From: Mnemiopsis leidyi
Lineage: Eukaryota; Ctenophora; Tentaculata; Lobata; Bolinopsidae
Assembly (NCBI GenBank): GCA_000226015.1
Contig: JH153654.1
Coordinates: 65,135 to 96,463 of the forward strand
DNA: 31,329 bases
Reading direction: 5' to 3'
Part shown: one piece after another, positions 13,501 through 20,444 of the stretch
How positions within the stretch are numbered: the first letter of the stretch is position 1
Layout: the number at the start of each line of letters is the position of its first letter
Position numbers and translations under genes: made by a program
The notes under the pieces: generated by a model
Told to the model about the DNA's origin: nothing
Database searches by the model: none
The model's input: only the letters and a program-made list of their open reading frames with translations

Positions 13501-16500
13501 AAGATGATCTCTCTGCTCGGAGGATTAAGTAATTCATTATTCAAAAAGTAGCAGCTAGTCAAAAGAAACTCTATCAAGATGAACGGAAAAGAAACAATCA
13601 CAAAAACTGACAACCAACTCTGTAGAAATGCCGACAAATAGTCCAGTACAACCCGCTCAGCAACTAACACACACCACAGCCCAGGACAGATCACACCAGG
13701 ACACGTTGGAAACTCCAACCCTCCATCAGGACTATCCTCTGTGAGGGGGTGGACACCCACTCTCCCGGACAAAAACACCACCCCCCGCCACCTCCTTCAC
13801 CCCCACTCCACCCCCACCTCACCCCCACTTCAGTAGCTCCGACCGATTGAAAGAAGCCGGAGTAGGACGGAGAAGTATTTCAAACGGTAGATGTTGAGGT
13901 GAAGATTTAGCGGGCTGGAGAGCTGGCCAGGCTGTGGAGGGGGATGGTTAGCGGGCTGGAGTGTTAAAGTCCCGGACTTGTTCAGATCGGTGTGGAGATG
14001 AGTTGCCGGACAGGTGCTGGCCGTCTTCCGGCACTTCGATAATGGGATGAAAAGAGGGTTGAGGGTAGGTTCAGAGCGGACTGTTGACAGGTCTGAGTTG
14101 GTTGGATAGAGTTGGGTAATTGTGTAGACGTTACGTTGCGATTGTAGAGGACAGGCAAACTACTTGATGTGTACGTAACATATACGTGAAATACGTGTGG
14201 AAATACGTGTGAGTGGTTGCCATGACGATTGTTCATTGTTCATTGTAAAGTGGTTACAGCATGACCAGAATTGGTTTCGTGAGATAATCAATAATTAAAA
14301 GTAGAGTTGACATAAATTTGACAAGCACAAAACAGCAAACCATATGCTAAATCTTTAAACTGATCAGTCAAGTCAAAAAGATTAGGATTGAAGGATTTGA
14401 AGGCTAAGATCAGACCAGAAAGCCGGATAAAAGGAAGAATAATATATCCAGCTGATAACCAGACTTAGATAATGTTAGGGGGCAACTTTACCATCCTGAG
14501 TCAAGTGACAAAAATCGCCTCAGCTCATTGGTAGAAGGTTGGTCACGTGACGACTATCTCGTCCCCTGATTGGACAACCGTGCGGGGATTGAGGGAAGGC
14601 CATTATCACAGGGTTTGGACCTAATTCCTCACTAAAACAGGACGATCCAAGGGGAGATGGAGCCAGGGGTTAATTAAACAGTGCTAGTGCAGACCCCGGT
14701 CAATTCGATCATCAGCATCACCAGCTCTAAATCGGAGTGTGTGCTCTCTTGAGTGCTATCAGGGATTGTTGGAGAGTGTGAAAGTGACTTGAGTGATTGA
14801 AACTTTGAGAGTTATTTTAGGAGGCTGGATCATGGAACTTTTGAGGTAATCGGAAAGTGGAGTATGATTGAGGGTCATTCCGATAAAATTCCAGGGATAT
14901 AAACACGGGTCAACTTAAAAACATGAAACATTTACAGAAGGTTGAATGTTCATATTGATGAATTCACAAGAGCCACTTCCCCCCGTTACGATAGTAAGGC
15001 AGATGTAAATTGATGAGAAATTTCAAATGTTGCGTCTTGGGGATAAGATATGGCTGGAAGCATTTCTGTGGAATAGGCTAGTGATTTAAATTAGGATCAG
15101 TTAAGTGTTCTTAGAAACTGAAACCACTCAAAATCAAGCAGTGCAATTGTACAAAATTCGGCTTTTAAGATTTTTCCTCGATTTATCTATCTTGAAGTCA
15201 ATATCATAGCGCAAGTTTTACTCTATTGTTTTACTAGAACTCTATTGTTTTACTAGAACTCGGAAAAGTTGAGAAAAAACCAGAAAAAACATCTTTCAAT
15301 AAGAAATTTCTAAAACTGAATAACATTGCTAATCGCTGACTTCGCGCCTGCATATGCTAAGTTTTACAAAACATAAATGACGAAGTAAATATGGTATATT
15401 AGTAAACTAACAGCGACATAGCAGACTAGTATAAGTTAACAGTCTAACAGCGAATTTACCAAAAGAGAGGCAACTGGCCAATGCGGAATTCCATGATCAT
15501 TGAACAAGATTACTCGTGTGTAACTTTAAGAGGGAGGAGTGGTAGATAAGGTCTTAGCTGATAGACTGCTCATTTTTTAGACCTTGTTCAAAGATAAGAA
15601 TGTTTACTAAGTATTCTTATACGAGATAGAAGGAGATTATATGTAGACAAAGATGATAAATAACAGTATACAATTTTCTTGGATATGTCATTTGAAATTG
15701 CATATGAAAACTATTCGACCCTCGGGACCCACCGAATCAAGGAAATGAACGTCGATATTTAAGCGAAATCCTGGATAAGGTTATTAACATACTGATTACA
15801 GCTAGGGGTAACGAAGAAGGAATGGCATAAGTAGTTAAATATGTCTTGATTTGGGTAGCAATCACCTTATAAGGTAAATTGTAATGCAGCGACGATTCCT
15901 CCAAAACCAACATTTGGTATGATACCTTAACTTCATTCATGGCAATACTCTAACGTCTAGTCAAGTAAGCGTGTGGTTTTAAGAAGCCAATCTTCGCTTA
16001 TTCAAAGTTAACCGGAGAAATTCAAACTCTATCTTGACTCAAGAGCTTATTTTCTATTTTTATAATTATATAATATTTTCCATCGTATTTACTGCTTATA
16101 TAGTTCTTGCAAGCGACTTCTCGCTACAAATGTATAGCCCTGTGAACAAGATTGCATATGATTCAATTTTTTGACAAGTTCTTTGATTCTGCTCACGCAA
16201 AGATTTTGTTCGACCAATGGCAATATTGTTGTGGGAAGAGAAAAACAAAATACATAGATAGAACAAGAGGAAAATGCAAAATGAAAACTAAATAAGAAGA
16301 CTCAAGGACGAAAGCTAAAATTAAAAATGTCAAAAACTCAAAACAGCATGTTCCAGTTTCTAACAAAAACGTGTCTTGATTCTATGCAATTTTAAAGCTT
16401 GACTATCCTTAAATTCAAAATTGGATAAAATCGAAAATTTAAATCTATTGATCCTCTCTCAGTGTCGCCTGAACCTTAATTCTCAATCCTAGTTCCCAAC

Positions 16501-19500
16501 TTCCTAAACGCAGCATTTTATTGATTGCACCTGCTCAAATTCTTGTCTCATTAATCTATCGTGATGCGATGTATTTTCAGCGGCTACATAAATTTGCAAG
16601 TTTGTTTACACATCTATGTTTAGCCATTTTCTCCTTCGGAAGTTTAAAATAGCACCAAAAATATTTTTGGGAACCATACATATGATCACATTTGTACCTC
16701 TAATCCAGGTAAAATCAAATCATGTACTACAACTAAGCAAATTATTTCATTATTTAGCCCCAATTTGCCAATCACTGTACGCCTATGACATTGAAATCCT
16801 AAAATTTCATTAGATAATTTTAAATTGGATAAGCTCGCCAGAGCTGTCTGCATTAATCAAATGAACACATGTTCAATTGGATTATAACTAAATTCACGGG
16901 TATGTCACATAGGTTTATTAAATAAACTAATAAACTACTTAGACTGCAATAAAGCAATAATCCAATCTGTATTAAATGAATTATCTCTCTATAATATATT
17001 TTGTAATTCAATAAAATGCCCCATATAAGACAGACGGTGTTGCTGTTACGATCAAAACTGAGCTACACTTACTGCCGATTGTGCTGCCTGTGTTGTGTTG
17101 TTGTTGTTGCGTGCTTGTAACCAGCATCTTGAATCAGTTGCGTGGTATCTGACCAGGAAATGGGTTTCGAGATCTTGGGACTCCGGGAAGTTCGAGAGAG
17201 AGAGCGAGAGAGAGGCGAAGGCACACGAGCGAAAATTCAAAATACACAAGGAACAAATTTGATTAGGGATTTTTTCTTTGAGAGGGTCGCGCACAAACGT
17301 GTCAAGTTATGAGCCTACAAAAGATAAAGTATTGTAACGCAGTTTGGGTACAGAGGGAGTGAGAGAAGGGAAAGCTAGCTTAAACTTAGCTGAAACACGA
17401 CACCCTCACCCCTTATCAGGGTTTTTCCGTACAGCAACAGGTCCTGCACGTGCTGTTTTGGGGTCATGTGACTGCCCACGTGCAGAGAAACGCGGCACGT
17501 GACCTCGTCACGCGCGCAGTCCCGTGTGAGTGGCAGGAAGAGAGGGGGAAGTGGGAAACGAAATACAAGACTTCCTGCAGAGATTTCCTGGTCCATCAAG
17601 AAGTTCTGGCGGAGAAGAAGGAGGGACAGAAAGAGGTGGGACGAAGGGAGGGTCGGGAGAGCTGATGTTTGAGGAGGTATGGGAGAACTTGTAGAGTTTT
17701 CTGTACGGAGCAAGTTTAAAGATAAGCACTCTTTAACTGGCACCACTTTGAAGTACTTTAAACAGTCATTGGAGACCTTTAGGTAGACTTTAAGGTAGGA
17801 TGTGACCAAAAATTGTTAATACTTGTGACGGAAAAGAATCGAAATATCCAACATCTTAAAAACACCGGGATGCATGTGTATTGAGGTAACAGTGAAAAAG
17901 CTGACGAGATAGCAGAATTCGCAATAATTAGGGGTGAAAAAAGAGGAGCGATCGAATTTCTAAAAAATATGGTATGGAATTTTTATGTAGCCATAAAAGA
18001 CGCTGAACGGGAAGAAGGCAGTGAAAGTTGGAAACATAAATTCTGATATTTCATAAACCTTGTGTTTGAATAAATGCAGAGGTCTAATTGTTCTAATACC
18101 TTAAACCAGAAAACCTAAATGAACTTTCCAACGTAGCTTTGCGTATAAAGAGTTACTGAACCATTTACTCACTTTGTTGTTCGACCCAAAAATTGAATTG
18201 ACCTCGTAATAAGAGAAATGAGTAAGAGAACCTTAAAACATAAATGAAAATAAAAATGAAAATAAAAATTATTGACAAACATGGTTACGAGGTGTAATAG
18301 TTCTGTCTATGGCTTAAACAAATTTAACTATGGACAACGTGATGATATACAACAAAATGTAAAATAGAAATTTAATATTAATTAAAGTAACGAAAACATA
18401 GCTCCCCTCTTAATTTTCAACAAAGGAGAAAAAATTCACTGGGAACAAAATACTGACTGTTGCACGATTAAGATCAACTAGCAGTTACTATCCTTAAATC
18501 CAGAACAGAAAATCGCCCTGAACCCGCCTTTTCTTTATCAAATTACCAAGAAACGCCCGAGAGGCTCGTTAAAAAACGGCAGCAGGACCACCAATTGTAG
18601 TTAGAACACCAGAATCAAACTAACAATAAAACCTGAAATTTCAGACGGGAACACGTGCAGAACGAGGAGCACGTGCAAAAACAAAAGTTGAGACGATCTC
18701 CGCGTTGAGAGAAAGAGAAGAAGTGTTTGTGTTACAGGGGAGGCTGCAACTGAAGGAGAGAACAATAGTAGCAGTGCAACGAAAGAAGGTTAGATTTACT
18801 GGGAACAGTTCCTGACCCTGTGTGCAGGCTCGGTGGAGTGGTATGTAGTATACCACAGATACCTCTATACCAGATACCTCTATACCAGATACCTCTATAC
18901 CAGATACCTGTATGGTACTAGACACTAGAGTGGTGGTGTGTGTCTAGGTTTAAACTTCAGTACTATCAGTGACAACTCTCGGATTTACTTGATAACACTT
19001 ATATGTGCTATTCTATTACAGTCCTTGTTTAAGTTTATAGAAGAGAATGTCAATAATGAAAAAAGTAAAACAGAATGTTGAATATACGAAAATATCAGTA
19101 TAACCGTACTCAACTTCTAGAGTTAAACACTAGAAGCTAAATAAGCGATGGTCTCACTCCAGCGCAGGTGTGTAAACTGAAAAGAACAACCCCTTTGTAA
19201 ATGCAGGTGGGCGACAAAACGTGGTGGGAAACAGAAATTACTTTGAAAACTGTTAACTGAAACGAGAACTGTACTAAAACGTCTCAGCTTGTCTCGTAGC
19301 CTCAAAGAGATTTTATACTAGATTAAACTGTCACAGTCAGACAAAAAGGGTGAGTCAACATATATATGGTGAGCTCTAGTCATCGGAGTAGAATTATAAA
19401 AACGATGATGTACAGCTATATATCGGGCTGCTAGAAGTCTCGCATTGTAGTTATCTACACGTGTGGTGCTCTATATACAACTATAGTCATTACATGACAC

Positions 19501-20444
19501 CTGGTTGTATACTCCTCCAAAAAGACCATCTCTACTTTTAACTTAAAAACTTTTCACCTTCAGATTTTTTAGACTTGATGTACAGTGACATAGCACATTA
19601 GGACGACTCAGGTAATTTAAGTAATACTAGTTGAGGTGATGGATTTAAACTGTGGGGATTTAAACTGTGTTTTCTGCTTCTAGTAATTAGAATGGTATAT
19701 TCATTTTGTCTTTTGAGAAAACCAAGTTTTGCTCATTATTCATTAATTGTATTTCAAGTTACTGTTGAGCTTTTGAAGAAAGAAGATAGATAGACACGAA
19801 CGTTTACGGTAACCTAAGATTAAGCTTTAAACTTAACTTTAAACTTAGCCCCCGGCCCCCAGTGATATCTACTATAATATAAACTAAACACTTACTCGAG
19901 GAGTCAGGGGAGACGTAGTGGTGGTTATTCTGCTCAGAGGTCCTCCTTTCCTCCTTCAGTATACCGTCGATACTGTAGGCTGGTTTAGAGGAGGGGATGT
20001 GAGTCAGGGTGGAACTACCTGGAAATAAGTAATTAGGTAATTATATAGTTAGATAATTAAGCAATTAAGTAAAGAGGAAACGAAAATCTAGTATTGTCGA
20101 TTAAGTGGCAATTTCAAATCCCGCAATCGCTGGATTGGAAAAAATAAGCTTGTTCCCCGAGTAGCTCTCTTAGAATTGTATTCTCACTCTTTCCAGCAAC
20201 GTAAACTGTCCTAAATTTAAGCGTTCATTGGACTCGCTTGCTGACTCGGCGACTCGCTTCAAGAAAACTTATTTCCAAGTACGACTAAGTGACTAAGTGA
20301 TCACTCACCACTAGTTGAGAATCTAGGTATAGGATTGACGGGGGTAATAGAGATAGGGTTAGTCGGGGATATTCCCTCCGACTGGAAGTGAAGTATCCCT
20401 AGAGGATGAGGAGCTTGTCTGAAACTTGATGTAGTTGAGGACAT
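1178..20444 (-). CDS. PRD-class homeobox transcription factor, Arx/aristaless-like, six exons
   Basis: Predicted sequence-specific DNA-binding nuclear protein. Coding exons in transcript order are 20444-20309, 20018-19896, 6504-6393, 6140-6017, 4307-4208 and 1542-1178; all junctions use GT-AG and all phases match, giving 960 nt and 319 residues. An octapeptide YSIDGILK lies at about residues 60-67. The homeodomain is at 120-179, begins QRRNRTQF and keeps W48, F49, Q50, N51 and R53. A degenerate OAR-like stretch [13 protein letters not shown] is at 284-296. There is no paired domain. KRKQRR, the YQL helix-1 turn, [20 protein letters not shown] and WRKKQ point to the Arx/aristaless/Alx side of the PRD class, but helix 1 and the OAR are divergent, so orthology is uncertain. 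The homeodomain is certain; the N-terminal exons are inferred from phase, splice sites and the octapeptide. Confidence 0.88.
2991..3067. promoter_or_regulatory. E-box cluster (3 CACGTG plus CATGTG variants)
   Basis: CACGTG at 2991, 3013 and 3046, with CATGTG variants at about 3005 and 3060, mostly in a GTCACGTGAC context. The site type is bound by bHLH-zip proteins (USF, MITF/TFE, Myc/Max). Spacing is 22 and 33 bp. The regulatory role is inferred from clustering. Confidence 0.4.
3630..3720. repeat. 25-26-bp tandem repeat, about 3.6 units
   Basis: Units of the type GTAGAAACTGTTTTAGGCTT plus TTGTT at 3630-3654, 3655-3679, 3680-3705 and a partial unit to 3720. Intronic and T-rich; no coding role seen. 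Confidence 0.8.
3850..3924. repeat. 16-bp tandem repeat, about 4.6 units, donor-like on the minus strand
   Basis: Unit ACCTGTAATATGTTTT at 3850, 3866 and 3882, a 17-bp variant at 3898 and a partial copy at 3915. Read on the transcribed minus strand, the array carries CAGGTAAAA or close variants, resembling the 5' splice-site consensus. It lies about 280 nt downstream of the true exon 5 donor. Confidence 0.8.
4208..4307 (-). CDS. Homeobox gene exon 5, recognition helix
   Basis: Acceptor TCCTCCCCAG, donor G|GTGAGG. It starts [19 protein letters not shown], the recognition helix and C-terminal arm with Gln50 and Asn51. Gln50 predicts TAAT-type sites with TAATTA-like preference, as in Arx and Alx, rather than the Ser50 of Pax or Lys50 of Otx. 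Its acceptor is directly preceded in the intron by a 30-bp tandem array (4321-4440). Confidence 0.95.
4308..6016 (-). other. Homeobox intron 4 (1709 bp)
   Basis: This is the intron interrupting the homeodomain between positions 46 and 47. It holds the 30-bp tandem array at its 3' end, a 14-bp palindrome ACTAGTTAACTAGT at 4851-4864, and CACGTG at 5290 and 5595. Open frames here (for example 5459-5749 plus) match nothing recognised. Confidence 0.85.
4321..4440. repeat. 30-bp tandem repeat containing CCAATCA, four units
   Basis: CCAATCAG, CCAATCAC, CCAATCAG and the diverged ACAATCGC start at 4327, 4357, 4387 and 4417, an exact 30-bp period. Units share (T)TAGCCAATCA then a purine-rich run. On the transcribed strand each reads TGATTGGCTAA-like followed by pyrimidines, and the array ends 17 nt from the exon 5 acceptor. 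It could be a NF-Y-type CCAAT array, repeated branch-site/polypyrimidine sequence, or neither. Confidence 0.85.
6017..6140 (-). CDS. Homeobox gene exon 4, homeodomain helices 1-2 and start of helix 3
   Basis: Acceptor AATTTTCAG, donor CAG|GTTTGC. It encodes homeodomain positions 6-46: [33 protein letters not shown] and DLTEARVQ. F8, L16, F20 and L40 of the hydrophobic core are present. The intron after Gln46 is the classic 46/47 position of many PRD-class genes. Helix 1 differs from Arx/Alx consensus (Gln for Thr at position 7; EAEFDKS in place of E(R/K)xFxKT). Confidence 0.95.
6393..6504 (-). CDS. Homeobox gene exon 3, linker and start of homeodomain
   Basis: Acceptor CATTTTCAG, donor CAG|GTTTGA. 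The exon enters in phase 1 and leaves in phase 2, splitting the codon for homeodomain Arg5. It encodes an acidic-Pro linker with an IKEEP motif (a possible sumoylation site, by motif only), then the basic KRKQRRNR N-terminal arm, a likely nuclear localisation signal. Because it enters in phase 1, exon 2 and both candidate alternative first exons can splice to it. Confidence 0.9.
7662..7931. promoter_or_regulatory. E-box and CCAAT module
   Basis: CACGTG at 7662, 7683, 7779 and 7799, then ATTGG-containing sites near 7824, 7903 (CTGATTGG) and 7935. The close mix of bHLH-zip and NF-Y-type sites resembles animal promoters or enhancers. No transcript start or exon is visible here. Confidence 0.38.
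8463..8679. promoter_or_regulatory. CCAAT/E-box module
   Basis: GATTGGCTGG near 8463, CACGTG at 8619, and CTGATTGG near 8640 and 8671. It shows the same motif pairing as the other modules in this intron. Confidence 0.33.
9260..9670. promoter_or_regulatory. Dense E-box cluster (6 CACGTG)
   Basis: CACGTG at 9260, 9306, 9549, 9595, 9616 and 9665. Two of them lie in a duplicated 19-mer CATGACTAGCGGTCACGTG (9582-9600 and 9603-9621). The cluster is about 250 bp beyond candidate alternative exon (b) in transcript sense, so any action would be intronic. Confidence 0.4.
9411..9455. repeat. GA/GT microsatellite
   Basis: Impure run of GAGTGAGAGAGTGTGTGTGT followed by GAGAGAGAGA-type sequence. Simple low-complexity DNA; open frames across it are artefacts. 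Confidence 0.9.
9928..9979 (-). CDS. Candidate alternative first coding exon of the homeobox gene (b)
   Basis: ATG at 9979-9977 (context AATCATGAC) opens a 17-codon frame, [17 protein letters not shown], ending at donor T|GTAAGTA. Phase 1 fits exon 3, making a Cys codon at the join. The peptide is hydrophilic with a VKQEE sumoylation-like motif, resembling IKEE in exon 3. Support is frame, donor and phase only. Confidence 0.35.
11421..11720. repeat. 27-bp tandem repeat (minisatellite), about 10 visible units with assembly gap
   Basis: Unit CAACTAAGAGATCCCCGGGA plus CACACAG. Eight units run head to tail from 11421 to 11636, then a diverged partial unit, ten Ns, one unit at 11669-11695 and a last variant to 11720. 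Some units read AATAG in place of AAGAG. Because 27 is a multiple of three, long open frames arise on both strands; these are not taken as genes. The gap inside the array suggests assembly collapse, so the true copy number is unknown. Confidence 0.93.
11659..11668. other. Assembly gap of ten Ns
   Basis: Ten consecutive Ns within the 27-bp array, a placeholder of unknown true length. Confidence 0.99.
13781..13826 (-). other. G-run tract, possible G-quadruplex on the transcribed strand
   Basis: Plus-strand C runs lie at 13781-13786, 13800-13804, 13811-13815 and 13822-13826, so the intron RNA carries four runs of 5-6 G with spacers of 6, 6 and 13 nt. The 13-nt loop is longer than the standard motif allows, though it contains GG pairs. 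Confidence 0.5.
14527..14573. promoter_or_regulatory. Compact CCAAT/E-box module
   Basis: CATTGG near 14526, GGTCACGTGAC at 14542-14552 and CTGATTGG near 14566 within 50 bp. Role inferred only from motif grouping. Confidence 0.33.
17073..17127 (-). CDS. Candidate alternative first coding exon of the homeobox gene (a)
   Basis: ATG at 17127-17125 in context AAGATG opens an 18-codon frame ([18 protein letters not shown]) ending at a strong donor A|GTAAGTG. Phase 1 matches homeobox exon 3, which would give a protein lacking the octapeptide. A GA/CT microsatellite (about 17193-17215) and three CACGTG boxes (17447-17501) lie just upstream in transcript sense. A chance ATG-plus-donor in the right phase within 13 kb cannot be excluded. 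Confidence 0.33.
17447..17501. promoter_or_regulatory. E-box cluster upstream of candidate exon (a)
   Basis: CACGTG at 17447, 17477 and 17496, plus GTCATGTGAC near 17463. It lies 320-375 bp upstream, in transcript sense, of the ATG at 17127, a plausible promoter distance if that exon is real. Confidence 0.35.
18856..18915. repeat. 15-bp tandem repeat, four units
   Basis: Unit CAGATACCTCTATAC at 18856, 18871, 18886 and a variant at 18901. The repeated SGIEV peptide of the minus frame here is a by-product of the repeat. Confidence 0.9.
19896..20018 (-). CDS. Homeobox gene exon 2, octapeptide (eh1-like) motif
   Basis: Flanked by acceptor TATTTCCAG and donor A|GTAAGTG. Phase 1 enters and leaves, so this 123-nt exon could be skipped without a frameshift. 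It encodes [12 protein letters not shown] in the middle. The YSIDGIL core is the octapeptide of PRD-class proteins (Pax3/7, Arx, Rax, homeobrain types), known in the family to recruit Groucho/TLE corepressors. It sits N-terminal to the homeodomain, as expected. Confidence 0.78.
20030..20067. promoter_or_regulatory. TAATTA cluster in homeobox intron 1
   Basis: TAATTA at 20030-20035, 20038-20043 and 20054-20059, with CAATTA at 20062. TAATTA is the core site preferred by Q50 PRD-class homeodomains, including the type encoded here. It lies within 50 bp of the exon 2 acceptor. Autoregulation is an inference; AT-rich DNA can give such sites by chance. Confidence 0.35.
20309..20444 (-). CDS. Homeobox gene exon 1 (N-terminus)
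   Basis: Starts at ATG 20444-20442 with A at -3 (ACAACCATG), the first Met after an in-frame TGA about 85 nt upstream. It encodes 45 residues, beginning [10 protein letters not shown] and rich in S, T, P and I, then one base of a Gly codon. The donor is G|GTGAGT. It joins exon 2 in phase 1 across a 290-bp intron. No known domain is present, so the exon rests on frame, start context and donor only. Confidence 0.62.

Larger units (their letters stand above)
9980..17072 (-). other. Homeobox intron 2, middle part
   Basis: AT-rich DNA without a recognised protein block. It contains the 27-bp tandem array with the assembly gap (11421-11720), a GC-richer stretch with CACGTG after it (about 11720-12130), a C-rich/G-rich run (13781-13826), an E-box/CCAAT module (14527-14573), and a perfect 19-bp direct duplication CTCTATTGTTTTACTAGAA at 15221-15239 and 15240-15258. 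The 111-residue minus-strand frame at 13446-13781 and other open frames were not recognised. Confidence 0.7.
17128..19895 (-). other. Homeobox intron 2, 5' part
   Basis: Contains a GA-repeat (about 17193-17215), E-boxes at 17447, 17477, 17496, 18652, 18670 and 19458, A-rich ATGAAAATAAAA repeats near 18245, and a 15-bp tandem repeat (18856-18915). The 144-residue minus-strand frame at 17375-17809 has low-complexity Leu/Ser/Pro sequence and no recognised domain. Confidence 0.7.

Noticed and set aside
13446..13781. 111-residue minus-strand frame with hydrophobic stretch
   Set aside because: No family resemblance and intronic; hydrophobicity follows from AT-rich codons.
17375..17809. 144-residue minus-strand open frame, the longest in the window
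   Set aside because: Low-complexity Leu/Ser/Pro sequence over GA-rich DNA, no domain recognised, and lies within homeobox intron 2.
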